Source of the DNA: WSZJ01 sp964590435
Lineage (GTDB): Bacteria; Planctomycetota; MHYJ01; WSZJ01
NCBI GenBank assembly: GCA_964590435.1
Contig: CAZPWT010000040.1
Span: forward strand, 62,001 to 126,000
Direction of reading: 5' to 3'
DNA: 64,000 nt
The translations under genes were made by a program, and so were the position numbers. Shown here piece after piece: positions 43,474-53,458 of this stretch; the stretch's first letter is position 1; every line of letters begins with the position of its first letter. The notes beneath the pieces were generated by a model. It was not told the origin of the DNA. It was given only the letters and a program-made list of their open reading frames with translations, and ran no database searches.

Positions 43474-45699
43474 GTGAGACACTGCGTTCTCTTCGCCTGC
43501 CTCCTCTGCGCCGCCCTCCCGGCGGCCGCGCAGGATTCCGGTTTCCGCGAAGTCTCCTCGACCGAGCCCTTCATGGGCGCCCCCCTCGGCGTCGGGCTCG
43601 CCCGCGGCGGCCTCGGATTCTCCTGGGGCTCCGGCCGCTCGGTCGCGGTTTTCGATGTGCGCTCCGGCGAACAGAAGGGCGACTTCGCGGAACACGGGTC
43701 GGACGTCACGGCCGGCGCCGCGTGCCCGGGTGCGCGGCTGGTTGCGACCGGCGATGCCGCAGGAGTCGTCCGCGTGTGGGACCCCCAGACGCGCAAGGAG
43801 AAGATCAAGATCGAAGCGCGCCCCAGCCCCGTCAGGTCCGTCGCGTGGGCGCCCGGCGGCGCCTTTCTCGCGGTCGTCACCGAGGACCGCGTCCTCACCG
43901 TCTGGAACGTCGAAAGCGGCAAGCGCCTCCTCGACGACGAACTCCCCGCGACCGGCGCTTCCGACCTCCTCTTTTCCCCCGACGGCGACCGGCTCGTGCT
44001 GGTGCGCCGGGAACGCGAAGAACGCCAGGGCGAAATCGCCAGCGCGCTTCAGTTGAACGAGTACGACCTGGCGAACGGGGGACGGACGAAGAAGAAGCGC
44101 TGGGAGCGTCGCGACGCGGACGCGGGGGCGGATCCGTACGCGGGGGCGCGGGCGGATGCGCGGGCGCGGCGGGTGGCGGTGATGGACGGGGACGAGATCG
44201 TCGTGTGGGCGATCGACGACGAGCGCGAGGTGTGCCGTGTTTCGGGCGGCGCGGACGCGGTGGCGTGGCGGCGGGACGGGAAGCTGATGGTCGCGCGCGC
44301 GCGCGAGCTGGCGCTGGCGAACGCGCAGTCGGGGAAGATCGAGAAGCGGTGGCCGGGGGCGGACGGGATGACGTGGCTGGTGGCGGGCGACGACGGGAAG
44401 ATCGTTGTCGGCGGCGGCGACGGCGCGGCGGTGCTGTGGAAGCTGGCGAGCGGCGACGGGCAGCCGGAGAGCCTGGGCGGCGCGACGGACGCCGTCGTGG
44501 GCAAAGGAATGATCGTCGTGCGCGACGCCGCGGGGCGCGGGACCGCGATCCGCACCGAGGACGGGACGATGGCGGGCGTGGACGGCGACGCGCCGGACCC
44601 GGCGACGGGCCTGCCGAACCTCTGCGCGTCGTTCGAGGACGACACGGTGCTGTACGTGAGCGAAGGGCGCCCGGTGGCGCACGGTTTCGCGAGCGCGAGC
44701 GACACCTCGTGCGGCGAGCCGAAGGCCGCGCCGGTCGCGGGCGTGATGTGCGCGGGCGACGCGGTCGCGGCGTGGGGGCAGGCGACGTGGACGCTGCGCG
44801 ACGCCGGCGGCAAGGAGCTCGCGAAAGGCCCCGGCCGCCCGGTGAAGGCGCGCGGCCGCTGGCTCGTCGTGCGGGCCGGGCACGGCCTCACGGTCATCGA
44901 CGCGAACAAGGGCGCCCCCGTAGTCGACTACCCCGCGTGCGACGCGTTCGACCTCGCGGGCGACTCGATCGCCGTCCTCGACGACGGCGAGGCCGTCGTC
45001 TTCAACCTCGCCCGCAACCGCGAACCCTTCCGCATGAACGCCGCGCGCGCCACGGACATCGCGCTGTCCCCCGACGGGAAAACGGTCGCGTTCGACAGCG
45101 GCTCGCTCGCGCTGTGGGACGTGGCGTCGCAGCGCCGCACGACGAACACGGACCTGCGCGGCCCGCTCGCGGGACTGCGGTTCCACCCGGGCGGCGCGAT
45201 GTTCGCCGCGCTCACCGAGACCGGCGAATTCCGCCTGTTCAACGAGGACGGCACCGTCGCGCTCAAGTCCACCGAGGCCGCCGCCCCCAACGAACACGGC
45301 GCGCCCTTCGCCTTCTCCCCCACCGGCTCGTTCATGGCGCTCGCCTGGACCGACGGCCTGCGCTACTACGACCTCGAGCAGGGCCTCAAGGCCTCCATCC
45401 TCCGCGGCACCGCCGGCGCCCCCGAGTTCGCCCCGCGCGGCGACCGCTGGCTCCTCCGCAACGGCGCATCGCTTGACGTCTTCGAGGCCGGCGACCGCGT
45501 CGAGTCGCTCGCGCCCGACGCGGCCTCGTTCCTGCCGAACGGCGCCCTCGCCGTCGCCGACCGCGCCGGTGTGCGGATCTGGGACGGCAAGTGGCGCGGG
45601 ACCGTGATGACGGAGAGCGCGAGCGGCGTGTCGGTGAGTGAAGACGGGAAGCGCATCGCGGTGGCAGCGGGGACGAAGCTGATCGTATTCGAGAAATGA
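43474..45699 (+). CDS. Exported WD40-like beta-propeller protein
   Basis: 741 aa from a GTG at 43474 preceded by GGAAGG (43463-43468). Signal peptide: HCVLFACLLCAALPAAAQ. WD40-like repeats are visible, for example GVVRVWDPQTRKEK, PVRSVAWAPGGAFLAVV, VLTVWNVESGKRL, DLLFSPDGDRLVLV, DIALSPDGKTVAF and GLRFHPGGAMFAAL. Two seven-bladed propellers would fit the length. It probably is a periplasmic scaffold; no enzyme motif was seen. Its stop overlaps the next start by four bases. Confidence 0.75.
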   Translation: MRHCVLFACLLCAALPAAAQDSGFREVSSTEPFMGAPLGVGLARGGLGFSWGSGRSVAVFDVRSGEQKGDFAEHGSDVTAGAACPGARLVATGDAAGVVRVWDPQTRKEKIKIEARPSPVRSVAWAPGGAFLAVVTEDRVLTVWNVESGKRLLDDELPATGASDLLFSPDGDRLVLVRREREERQGEIASALQLNEYDLANGGRTKKKRWERRDADAGADPYAGARADARARRVAVMDGDEIVVWAIDDEREVCRVSGGADAVAWRRDGKLMVARARELALANAQSGKIEKRWPGADGMTWLVAGDDGKIVVGGGDGAAVLWKLASGDGQPESLGGATDAVVGKGMIVVRDAAGRGTAIRTEDGTMAGVDGDAPDPATGLPNLCASFEDDTVLYVSEGRPVAHGFASASDTSCGEPKAAPVAGVMCAGDAVAAWGQATWTLRDAGGKELAKGPGRPVKARGRWLVVRAGHGLTVIDANKGAPVVDYPACDAFDLAGDSIAVLDDGEAVVFNLARNREPFRMNAARATDIALSPDGKTVAFDSGSLALWDVASQRRTTNTDLRGPLAGLRFHPGGAMFAALTETGEFRLFNEDGTVALKSTEAAAPNEHGAPFAFSPTGSFMALAWTDGLRYYDLEQGLKASILRGTAGAPEFAPRGDRWLLRNGASLDVFEAGDRVESLAPDAASFLPNGALAVADRAGVRIWDGKWRGTVMTESASGVSVSEDGKRIAVAAGTKLIVFEK

Positions 45700-46493
45700 G
45701 CGGTGTCGTCCCGGCTGCGAGAATGACTCCGGAGCAACTTCGCGCGCTGATTCACCGCTGTGGACTCGGAGAATTTTCCGAAGCTATTTTCCAGGAACTT
45801 CAGCCCTCCGTTCGCGCAGTCGTGGTCGAAGGCGACGCAGACAAGATGGGGGTGTCTCACCTAGGTGGCGTTCCCGACGTTCCCGCGGGATTCGAATGGC
45901 CGCGATCGCTCGAACGACCTCTCGCTTTCATCGGTCAGCTGCGCTGCGAAGAGCTGGCACCCTTTGAGTTCACGGGGTACATGCCGAGAACGGGCGTCTT
46001 GAGTTTCTTCTACGCGGGCACCGCCGAAAGCTGGAGTCCACAGCACGCAGACAGGAGTGCGGCCCGCATATATCACACGCCTGCCTCGACTCCGCTGCAC
46101 CGGTTGGGAACACCTCCAGACTTGCCCACGAATCTGCGATTCGCTCCTTGCCGTCTTGCATTCGGTGCCGAATTCACGCTTCCCCCGGCAATTCCGGCGA
46201 TGGTTGATGACCGCGAACAGTCGGACGAGGAGTTCGAGGCCTTCGAGAATCTCAGGGCATCGCTCGCGGAAGCCAATGGCTGCCGACAGCCTGTGCACAG
46301 AATCGGGGGACACATGGATCCGGTTCAGGACTTCGTGCAGGAGAAGGATGATTTCCTGCTGTTTCAGGTCGATTCGGAAGAGAAGGCGGGCATGATGTGG
46401 GGCGATGCTGGCGTGCTCTACTGGCTCATCGACTACCACAAACTCATGCGGGGCCAATTCGATGAAGCACGGATCGAAGGGCAATGCTCATAA
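45696..46493 (+). CDS. DUF1963 (YwqG-like) protein
   Basis: 265 aa. DUF1963 features: SHLGGVPDVPAGFEWPR, PLAFIGQLRCEEL, GVLSFFYAG, a HRIGGHMDPVQDF segment and the ending MWGDAGVLYWLIDYHKLMRG. The function of the family is unknown. ATGA overlap with the propeller gene. The codons are clearly less G+C-rich than in both neighbours, a sign of separate origin. The following gene starts 32 bases before this stop. Confidence 0.82.
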   Translation: MSGVVPAARMTPEQLRALIHRCGLGEFSEAIFQELQPSVRAVVVEGDADKMGVSHLGGVPDVPAGFEWPRSLERPLAFIGQLRCEELAPFEFTGYMPRTGVLSFFYAGTAESWSPQHADRSAARIYHTPASTPLHRLGTPPDLPTNLRFAPCRLAFGAEFTLPPAIPAMVDDREQSDEEFEAFENLRASLAEANGCRQPVHRIGGHMDPVQDFVQEKDDFLLFQVDSEEKAGMMWGDAGVLYWLIDYHKLMRGQFDEARIEGQCS

Positions 46494-48810
46494 ATTGCCT
46501 TGGGTCCTTTGTAGCCTGGCATTCCTCGGAGCTGTCGCCTACGCCGACCCCCTCCGCCTCCCCGTCACCGCCGACACTTCGATCTGCATCCACGAGAACG
46601 AACGTGCGCTGAACGACGGCGGGAAGTCGCGGCTGCGCGTGAAAGGAAACGAGCACATCCTGCTGTTCGACGTGGACGTCGCGGCGCTGCGCGGAAAAAC
46701 GGTCGAGGCGGCGCGGCTGTGGGTGCGCGCGGCGGGCGAAGTGCGGCTGAAGACGATGGGCGTGTCGACGGTCATGGCCCCGTGGGGCGAGGGAACCGGG
46801 ACCGACACCGAGGCGAAGAAGGGCGAGTCGTGCTTCCTCGAGGCGGCGCGCGGCGAGCGCGACTGGGCCGGGGGGGACTTCCTGGCCGCGACGTTCGGGG
46901 CGGGCGGGTCGGCGTGGGAAGCGGTGGAAATCCGCGCGGAGAAGGACGGGTGGCTCTCGATCCCGATTGCGCCCCGCGTGCTGCACGCGATGGTCGAGGG
47001 ACATTCGTCCGGGTTCGCGGTGTCGGACGAGAAGGGACAGACGCGCTGGAACAACGACGTGTACAGCCGCGAGCAGAACTCGAGCGCACCGTACGTGCTG
47101 GTGGAGAAGTGGAAGGACGCGGCGGCGCCGCCGTCCGGCGTGGCGGCGGTCGCGGCCAGGACTCCCCCGGCGATGGTCGACCGCTCGGCGGACCTGCTGG
47201 GGCGCGTGACGGCGCTCCCGGGCCCGCCGGAACCCAACGTCCGCTTTCACATCCTCTACGAGGGCGAGTGGGACGTCGCCGCAAAGCCCGCGCGGCGGCT
47301 CTGGGACGGGCACGCGATCGAGCTTCACGCGGCGCGCGGGGAGCACGTCGCCTTCGAGGTCGCGCTGGTCGGCGAAGGGACGATCACGGGCGACGGCTGG
47401 ACCGTCTCGCAGGTGCTCGCGGTCGGCGCAGCGGCGGACCCGCTCGTCCCGGGCAACACCGGCCCGGGGCTCTTCCACGTGGAACGGTACGTCCCGAAGG
47501 ACGCCGCTCCAGGGAAGCAGTCCCTGTCGCTTACGGTCGCGGGCACGACAATCCCCGTGGCCCTTCACGTCCACAAGGCCGTCCTCCCCGACACACTGAG
47601 TTTTCACGTCTCGCTGAACACCTACTCGTCCCCGGGCGGCACGCTCGGCGACAAGCCGGGCTCCAAAGCGTTCCTCGAACTGGAGCGCGCGTTCCACCGC
47701 CTCGCGCACGAACACCGCACGACCATCGCCGTCCTCGGCTACTCGCACCACGGGGACATCGAGGAAGGGTTCGCGCCGGAGCTGAAGGACGGCGTCATCG
47801 CGTCGTGGGACGCGTTCGACGCGCGCTGGAAGCCGTACTTCGACGGGACCGCGTTCGCGGGGCTGCCGCGTGACGGCGCGCCGCTGGACCATTTCTATCT
47901 GCCGTTCAGCGAGAACTGGCCGCTTCGCATCCGCGCGAACTACTCCTACAAGGGGACGCTCGAGGACCACTGGAGGGACGCGCCGGCGATCGAGGAAGCG
48001 TTCCCAAAGGCGTACGCGGACGCGTTCCGGGCGGCGGTCGTTGACGCAGCGCGTCATTGCGCTTCGTGGAAAGGGACCTCGTTCCAGCTCTACCTGAACG
48101 ACAAGAACAACTACTTCAGGCCCGACCGTGACTCGTGCTGGTGGCTGCTCGACGAGCCGGCGTACCGGGACGACTTCCTCGCGCTGGCGTACTTCGGGCG
48201 GCTCACGAAGGAAGGGCTGGCGCAGGTGCCGGGGGCGCCGCTCACGTTCCGGGTGGACCTGTCGCGGCCGCAGTGGCGGCGCGGGTATCTCGACGGGCTC
48301 GTCGGGCTGGACGTGATCGGCGGGATCTACCGGCAGTACCCCGGGCTGGTGCTGGACCGGGGGGAAGCGGTGTGGACGTACGGGAGCGTCGCCGCGCCCG
48401 GCGCGAACGGCCAGTCGGCGCGCGCGTGGTGCCTGCAGGCGTTCCTCGACGGCTGCGACGGGATCGTGCCGTGGCAGTCGATCGGCCGGCAGGACTCGTG
48501 GGCGACGCCGGAGGACACCGCGCTGATCCTCCCCGCGAAGCCCGGGCTCCCGCGCGGCCCGTACGCGACTCTTCGCCTCAAGATGCTCCGTCGCGGCCAG
48601 CAGGATGCGGAGCTCCTGCGCCTGTGGCTGGAGAAGACCAAGGCGCCTCGCGCATCGGTCCACGGCGGGCTCGCGTCCTTCCTGGGGCTGGCGGGCGAGT
48701 TCCGCAAGTCCTCCGAAGAGGACGCCGGCCGCGTCGATTTCGGCAGGCTGGAGGCCGAGAAGTTCGAAGGAGTGAGAAGGGCTTTGCTGGAAGCGCTCGA
48801 CGAGGAGTGA
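46462..48810 (+). CDS. Exported DUF4091 (glycoside hydrolase-like) protein
   Basis: 782 aa from the ATG at 46462; an in-frame ATG at 46405 is possible but lies deeper in the previous gene. Signal peptide: LPWVLCSLAFLGAVAYA. The N-terminal 170 residues form a jelly-roll like those in DNRLRE-type proteins (VTADTSICIHENERALNDGG). The C-terminal half fits DUF4091: FQLYLNDKNNYFRPDR, WWLLDEPAYRDDFLAL, then a LRLKMLRRGQQDAELLRLW ending. Such proteins are thought to act on polysaccharides; no catalytic proof here. A TTGACGCAGCGCGTCA motif falls inside the gene at 48041-48056. Confidence 0.75.
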   Translation: MKHGSKGNAHKLPWVLCSLAFLGAVAYADPLRLPVTADTSICIHENERALNDGGKSRLRVKGNEHILLFDVDVAALRGKTVEAARLWVRAAGEVRLKTMGVSTVMAPWGEGTGTDTEAKKGESCFLEAARGERDWAGGDFLAATFGAGGSAWEAVEIRAEKDGWLSIPIAPRVLHAMVEGHSSGFAVSDEKGQTRWNNDVYSREQNSSAPYVLVEKWKDAAAPPSGVAAVAARTPPAMVDRSADLLGRVTALPGPPEPNVRFHILYEGEWDVAAKPARRLWDGHAIELHAARGEHVAFEVALVGEGTITGDGWTVSQVLAVGAAADPLVPGNTGPGLFHVERYVPKDAAPGKQSLSLTVAGTTIPVALHVHKAVLPDTLSFHVSLNTYSSPGGTLGDKPGSKAFLELERAFHRLAHEHRTTIAVLGYSHHGDIEEGFAPELKDGVIASWDAFDARWKPYFDGTAFAGLPRDGAPLDHFYLPFSENWPLRIRANYSYKGTLEDHWRDAPAIEEAFPKAYADAFRAAVVDAARHCASWKGTSFQLYLNDKNNYFRPDRDSCWWLLDEPAYRDDFLALAYFGRLTKEGLAQVPGAPLTFRVDLSRPQWRRGYLDGLVGLDVIGGIYRQYPGLVLDRGEAVWTYGSVAAPGANGQSARAWCLQAFLDGCDGIVPWQSIGRQDSWATPEDTALILPAKPGLPRGPYATLRLKMLRRGQQDAELLRLWLEKTKAPRASVHGGLASFLGLAGEFRKSSEEDAGRVDFGRLEAEKFEGVRRALLEALDEE

Positions 48811-48875
48811 GTTTCTGTCATTGCCCTTCATTTCATATTATCTATTACATATTACATATTTGATATTATTCCGTC
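48811..48875. other. AT-rich gap between convergent genes
   Basis: The 65 bases between two facing stops include an almost purely A+T run (about 48828-48868) in an otherwise very G+C-rich region. No hairpin with T-run was identified. It may help bidirectional termination. Confidence 0.4.
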
Positions 48876-50324
48876 CTACGCATCGAGCGAATACCGTCTC
48901 CACCCCTGCTTCCCTCCCGCATCCACCCACACCGACGTCGCCACGATCTTCCGCCCGTTCTCCAGCGCCCCCGACAGCGACGCAATGTTGTACGCGCGCA
49001 CCCTTCCCGCCTGGAACCCGCTCGCCTTGCGGTCCATCGCCTTCGCGGCCAGCGCCCGCAGCACTTTCCCGAACCCGCGCCAGCGCCGGCTCCCCGCGAC
49101 GATCACTTCGCTGACCGTGTGGCACAGCACGTCCCATTGGGGCTGCGCGGCGAGCTGCCAGCCCACGAGCCCGATGATCTCGCCCGCGTCCCGGAGCGTG
49201 AGGACCCCGCCCGACACGAGATTCGCGCGCATCATCTCCGCGTCCGCCTGCTCCGCCACGTTCGGGTGCGCCTGCCGGTGATCCTGGTACAGCTGCCGGT
49301 AGTCCTCCATGAACTCGAATGTCGTCTCGCGCTTCAGCTCCAGCCCGGGCGGCAGGTCGAACGCAAACTCGTCCGGGATCTTCCCCAGCGTCTCGACCGA
49401 GTCGAAATGCCAGAGATCACCCGGCAGCGGGTCCGCCCGCCGGTCCCCCCACAGGAACAGCCGGATCGCCGCGTGCCCCGCCCCGCCGAATTCCTTCTTC
49501 ACCGCCTCCACGATCCCCTCGGCATCCTTCACGCGCGCCGACGACGGAAGCGAATGCGCGAGGACGTCCACGAACCGCTTGTTCTCCTTCGCGCTCCACC
49601 GCAGCACCGCCAGCGCGCGCGTGCCGCCCGCCGAGACGTCCTTCATCTCGAAACGGGAGAGCGGCTCGTCGGGCAGGCGGACGCCGGCCCACGAGGAAAC
49701 GGCGATCGTCTCTTCCTCGAACGGCACGAGGTGCGTCACGAGACGGTGCGCGGTGCGCGTGACGTCCAGCGGCGTTTCGCCGCCCATCGGCCACGCGTTC
49801 CACAGCCACCGCGCGCCGCGCATCGCCTGCTGCACCAGCTGGTCCGGCTTGAGCGGGAACTTCCCGATCACCCGGCTCGACCCGTCGGACAGCCGCTCCT
49901 CGTGCAGCACCTCGCTGAACTCGATCACGCACGGCAGCCGCAGCTTCTCCATCGCGTACTCGCGGATCCGGTCCGCTTCCGCCCGGTCCTTGCCGCGCCC
50001 GAGCACGATCCGCGGGTTGCACTTCCCCTCCAGCAGCTCCTTGCGGATCCCCTCGACGTACGCGGTGGATTCGTCGTCGGCCATGAGCCACACGTTGCGT
50101 TCGCCGACGATCTGGATGCGATCGAAGCGGAGGAGCATGCGGAAGAGCTGGCTGGCGACGCGGGTGACGCCGGCGGCGTTGACCTTGTCGCCTTCGTCGG
50201 TGTCGATGAGGACGACGTGGGGCGGGACCTTGTAGGCGAGGGGATCGAACTCGAGGCGCACGTCGTCGACGGGGCCGCGCTGGGCCTTGTCGACGAGGAG
50301 GAGGACGTCGCGGTCACCGGGCAC
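48876..50324 (-). CDS. Unknown protein with GNAT-like C-terminus, in operon with mrp
   Basis: 482 aa from a GTG. The N-terminal 350 residues are not recognised; they contain VLIDTDEGDKVNAAG and a run RIVLGRGKDRAEADRIREYA. The C-terminal part (about 375-482) has a possible N-acetyltransferase layout: LRDAGEIIGLVGWQL, VIVAGSRRWRGFGKVLRAL and AYNIASLSGALENGR, where RRWRGFGKVL could be the acetyl-CoA loop. It starts 18 bp after the mrp stop, so both are probably co-transcribed. Confidence 0.55.
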   Translation of the reverse strand: MPGDRDVLLLVDKAQRGPVDDVRLEFDPLAYKVPPHVVLIDTDEGDKVNAAGVTRVASQLFRMLLRFDRIQIVGERNVWLMADDESTAYVEGIRKELLEGKCNPRIVLGRGKDRAEADRIREYAMEKLRLPCVIEFSEVLHEERLSDGSSRVIGKFPLKPDQLVQQAMRGARWLWNAWPMGGETPLDVTRTAHRLVTHLVPFEEETIAVSSWAGVRLPDEPLSRFEMKDVSAGGTRALAVLRWSAKENKRFVDVLAHSLPSSARVKDAEGIVEAVKKEFGGAGHAAIRLFLWGDRRADPLPGDLWHFDSVETLGKIPDEFAFDLPPGLELKRETTFEFMEDYRQLYQDHRQAHPNVAEQADAEMMRANLVSGGVLTLRDAGEIIGLVGWQLAAQPQWDVLCHTVSEVIVAGSRRWRGFGKVLRALAAKAMDRKASGFQAGRVRAYNIASLSGALENGRKIVATSVWVDAGGKQGWRRYSLDA

Positions 50325-50342
50325 GTGGGATCTCCGGGAGAA

Positions 50343-51458
50343 TCAGGCGTTCGCCGCGGCGTGCGGGCGGAACAGGGTGCGGGCCTTGTTCATGACGCGT
50401 TCGAGGTCGTCGCCGCCAAGGGCGCGCATGGAGACGCGGCCGGCGAGGTTGCGGGCCGCCTCGCGGAACGCCTTCGCCTGCGCGCCGTCGGGAATCGCGC
50501 GGACCACCGGGATGCCGTCGTTCTCGGCGTGGCGGATCGCGGCGTCGAGCGGGATTTCCCCGAGGAACGGGATCTTCATCCGGTTCGCCGCTTCCTTCGC
50601 GCCCCCGTGCCCGAAAATGTCGGTCGACTTGTGGCAGTGCGGGCACTCGAACGACGACATGTTCTCGACCATGCCGAGCACCGAGACCTTGAGCTGGTTG
50701 AACATCGAGATCGCCTTCGTCGCGACGAGAAGCGCGACGTCCTGCGGCGTGGTTACGACGACGGCGCCGCTCATCGGGATCGTTTGGCAGAGCGTGAGCT
50801 GGATGTCTCCGGTTCCCGGGGGCAGGTCGACGATCAGGTAGTCGCGCTCGCCCCACGCCACGTCGTGCAGGAACTTCTTCACGTACCCCGCCAGGATCGG
50901 CCCGCGCACCACGAACGCGTCCTGCGCCGGCGTGAAGAACCCGAACGACACGACGCCCACGCCCAGCCGCTCGATCGGCTTCGCGCGCCCCGACTCGTCC
51001 GCTTCCGGCCACTGCCCCTGCAGCCCCATGATCAGCGGGATCGATGGCCCCATGAGGTCGAGGTCCAGCAGCCCGACCTTCGCCCCCTCCATCGCCAGCG
51101 CCACCGCGAGGTTCGCGCTCACCGTCGACTTCCCCACCCCGCCCTTGCCGCTCCCGACCGCGATGATGTGCTTGATCCCCGGGATGCCGCCCTGCTGCGG
51201 CCCCACCGTCCGCACCTGCGCCGTGAAGTTCACCTTCACCGACGAAACCCCCGCGACCTTCGACACCGCCGCCGCCACGTCCTTCTCGATCTGCGCCTTC
51301 AGCGGGCACGCCGGAGTCGTCAGCTCGATGTCCACCCGCACCGCTCCCCCCTCCGCCGCGACCCCTTTCACCATGTTCAGCGACACCAGGTCGCGGTTCA
51401 GCTCGGGGTCGTTCACGGTCTGAAGGGCCGACATCACGGCAGCGCGCAGGTCCGACAT
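50343..51458 (-). CDS. mrp: Mrp/ApbC family P-loop ATPase, Fe-S cluster carrier
   Basis: 371 aa from the ATG at 51458. The N-terminal MIP18/DUF59 domain (SALQTVNDPELNRDLVSLNM, LTTPACPLK) is followed by the ATPase: Walker A GSGKGGVGKST (102-112), VGLLDLDLMGPS, DYLIVDLPPGTGD and the CPHC pair in FECPHCHK that holds the bridging [4Fe-4S] cluster in dimers. It would transfer Fe-S clusters to apoproteins, fitting a genome with a molybdenum hydroxylase and a radical SAM enzyme. The length is normal. Confidence 0.93.
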   Translation of the reverse strand: MSDLRAAVMSALQTVNDPELNRDLVSLNMVKGVAAEGGAVRVDIELTTPACPLKAQIEKDVAAAVSKVAGVSSVKVNFTAQVRTVGPQQGGIPGIKHIIAVGSGKGGVGKSTVSANLAVALAMEGAKVGLLDLDLMGPSIPLIMGLQGQWPEADESGRAKPIERLGVGVVSFGFFTPAQDAFVVRGPILAGYVKKFLHDVAWGERDYLIVDLPPGTGDIQLTLCQTIPMSGAVVVTTPQDVALLVATKAISMFNQLKVSVLGMVENMSSFECPHCHKSTDIFGHGGAKEAANRMKIPFLGEIPLDAAIRHAENDGIPVVRAIPDGAQAKAFREAARNLAGRVSMRALGGDDLERVMNKARTLFRPHAAANA

Positions 51459-51571
51459 GGGTTCCTCCGGAATGGGGTCGGCAAGCGTAGCGGCGCCCCG
51501 CGGTCTTGGGAAGCGCGGCAAGGGCGCAACCCTTGGAATCAACCGCGCCGAACCACTAGACTCTCGCCCCG

Positions 51572-52537
51572 ATGAATCCGGACAACCGCCTGATCTGGGA
51601 CGGCCAGCGCCGCGGCTGGCTCGAGTCGTGGTACTTCATCATCCACGACCCGAAGACAAAGGCCGCGTTCTGGCTGCGCTACACGCTCGCTTCGCCCGCC
51701 GAGGGGCCGGCGTTCGCGGGGCTGTGGGCGTTCGAGTTCCGGCCGGGCGCACCGCCGGTCGCCGCGCGCGAGATTTTCGCCGAGGGCAGCTTCCACGCCG
51801 ACCCCTCCGCCTTCGGGATCCACATCGGCCCCGGCCATTTCCGCGAAGAAGCGATCACCGCCGGGATCCGCGGCGAGGTCCTCGCCTCGTGGAACCTCCG
51901 CTTCAAGCCGTACGACGTCACCTACTTCGCCGCGCCGCCGCTCTGGCGCGCCTTCTCGTCGGCGCACTTCTCCATCCCGACGCCGCGCACGAAATTCACC
52001 GGGACGATCTCGATCGCCGGCCGCGTCTACGAGCTCGAGAACGCGCCGGGATGCCAGGGACATTTCGGGACGCCGGGGCTCGGCAAGGGTTGGACTTGGG
52101 CGCACGCGACGGAATTCGCCGAGGGCCCGGGCTTCGCCGAGGCCGTCTCTCCTTCTCCCGGCCGCGTCGCCTCCGTCGGCGTCGCGTGGGGTGGGCGCGT
52201 CTGGCCCGGGAACACGATGGGCGCGCTCGCCGGCGGGAGGCTCGAGGGGGCGGACTGGAAGCGGACGTTCCGGGCGGAGACGTCGGAAGGGCCGGTGACG
52301 TGGGAGATCGCGGCGGACCCGGCGCAGGCGATCGGCGTCGAGTACAGCGATCCGTCCGGTCAGCGGCTGTACTGCTACAACACGCTCCTTGCCTCGAGCG
52401 TGCTGCGCTGCGGCGACCACGTCCTCCACTCCACGGGGACGACGGTCCTCGAGATCAGTTCCGACCTCCCTCGCCTCGACGTCCCCCTCGCCCTCCGCGC
52501 CGCCGTCCCGCCCGCGCCGCGCGCCGCTTCCCACTGA
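51572..52537 (+). CDS. Unknown beta-rich protein, CrtC/tocopherol cyclase-like by pattern
   Basis: 321 aa, cytoplasmic by sequence (no signal). WYFIIHDPKTKAAFWLRYTL at the start, an internal QGHFGTPGLGKGWTWAHAT motif and repeated beta strands recall lipocalin-like proteins of the carotenoid hydratase/tocopherol cyclase group. This is a weak resemblance by eye. It is divergent from mrp and upstream of another exported protein gene (70-bp gap). Confidence 0.6.
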   Translation: MNPDNRLIWDGQRRGWLESWYFIIHDPKTKAAFWLRYTLASPAEGPAFAGLWAFEFRPGAPPVAAREIFAEGSFHADPSAFGIHIGPGHFREEAITAGIRGEVLASWNLRFKPYDVTYFAAPPLWRAFSSAHFSIPTPRTKFTGTISIAGRVYELENAPGCQGHFGTPGLGKGWTWAHATEFAEGPGFAEAVSPSPGRVASVGVAWGGRVWPGNTMGALAGGRLEGADWKRTFRAETSEGPVTWEIAADPAQAIGVEYSDPSGQRLYCYNTLLASSVLRCGDHVLHSTGTTVLEISSDLPRLDVPLALRAAVPPAPRAASH

Positions 52538-52607
52538 AATTCGCTGAATCCCGGCGCCCCGCGCCGCTGTAAGATCCCCCACGACACCGCTCCCCAGGGG
52601 AACCGCC

Positions 52608-53444
52608 ATGAAGCCTGCCCTGCTCTTCGCCCTCGCCGCGCTCGCCGCCGCCGCCCTCGCCGAGGGGTTCATCATCCACCGCCAGGAGAAGCGCCTCCGC
52701 GAGCTCGAGGCGGCCCAGGCGCGGCAGGCGACGCCGGAAGGCGCGGCGGAGCTCGTGAAGCGCGCCGGAATCGATCCCGCGGCCGAGTCCTCTTCCCCCG
52801 CCGCCGCGGCGCGCGAAGCCCGCAAGGCCGCCGATGCCGCCGTTGCCGAGCGTTCCACCGAACTCGAACGCCGCCTCGAGACGCTCGAAAAGAACGCCCT
52901 CGCCGCGGCCGCCGGCGGAACCGGGAGCGACCCGGCCGCGATCGACGACCTCGTCGCCAAGAAGGTCGACGAGAAGATGGAAGGCGCGAACAAGAAAAAG
53001 AAGGGCGGACTCTTCGGCGACGACAACAAGCGCCCGCTCGCCGACATCTCCAAGGACCTCGCGCTGACCGAGCTGCAGGAAGACCAGATGGCCGAGGCGA
53101 TCAACGCTTCGCAGAAGCTCTGCTTCGGCATCATCACGACGCCGCGGAACGACGGCACCAATGTGCTCGACGACATCGTGGTCGCCATGCAGGACCCGGA
53201 GCACGCCGAGGAAAAAGTGAAGGCCGCGTTCATGCAGATCTTCACCGCGAAGATCCCGGGGTCCGACGAGACCTACCTGGGGCGGATCATGAAGGAAAAG
53301 CAGGTCCTTCAGGAGGACTTCAAGAAGATCCTCACCGAGGACCAGATGAAGAAATTCACGCGGCTGGGACAGGACCCGCACGAGATCCAGACGGGATACG
53401 ACCCGTACGGCGAGTACCTGACGGAGCGGCTGGGGAAGAAGTAG
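52608..53444 (+). CDS. Membrane-anchored coiled-coil protein, unknown
   Basis: 278 aa with an N-terminal signal anchor (LLFALAALAAAALAEGFII), then a coiled coil (about residues 25-110, for example RQEKRLRELEAAQARQ) and a C-terminal helical domain (ALTELQEDQMAEAINASQ, KQVLQEDFKKILTEDQMKKF) that resembles Spy/CpxP-like periplasmic helical proteins. A basic KKKKGG patch lies between. Function unknown. It faces the next gene across a palindrome at 53459-53498. Confidence 0.62.
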   Translation: MKPALLFALAALAAAALAEGFIIHRQEKRLRELEAAQARQATPEGAAELVKRAGIDPAAESSSPAAAAREARKAADAAVAERSTELERRLETLEKNALAAAAGGTGSDPAAIDDLVAKKVDEKMEGANKKKKGGLFGDDNKRPLADISKDLALTELQEDQMAEAINASQKLCFGIITTPRNDGTNVLDDIVVAMQDPEHAEEKVKAAFMQIFTAKIPGSDETYLGRIMKEKQVLQEDFKKILTEDQMKKFTRLGQDPHEIQTGYDPYGEYLTERLGKK

Positions 53445-53458
53445 CCGCGCGCCGGTCT

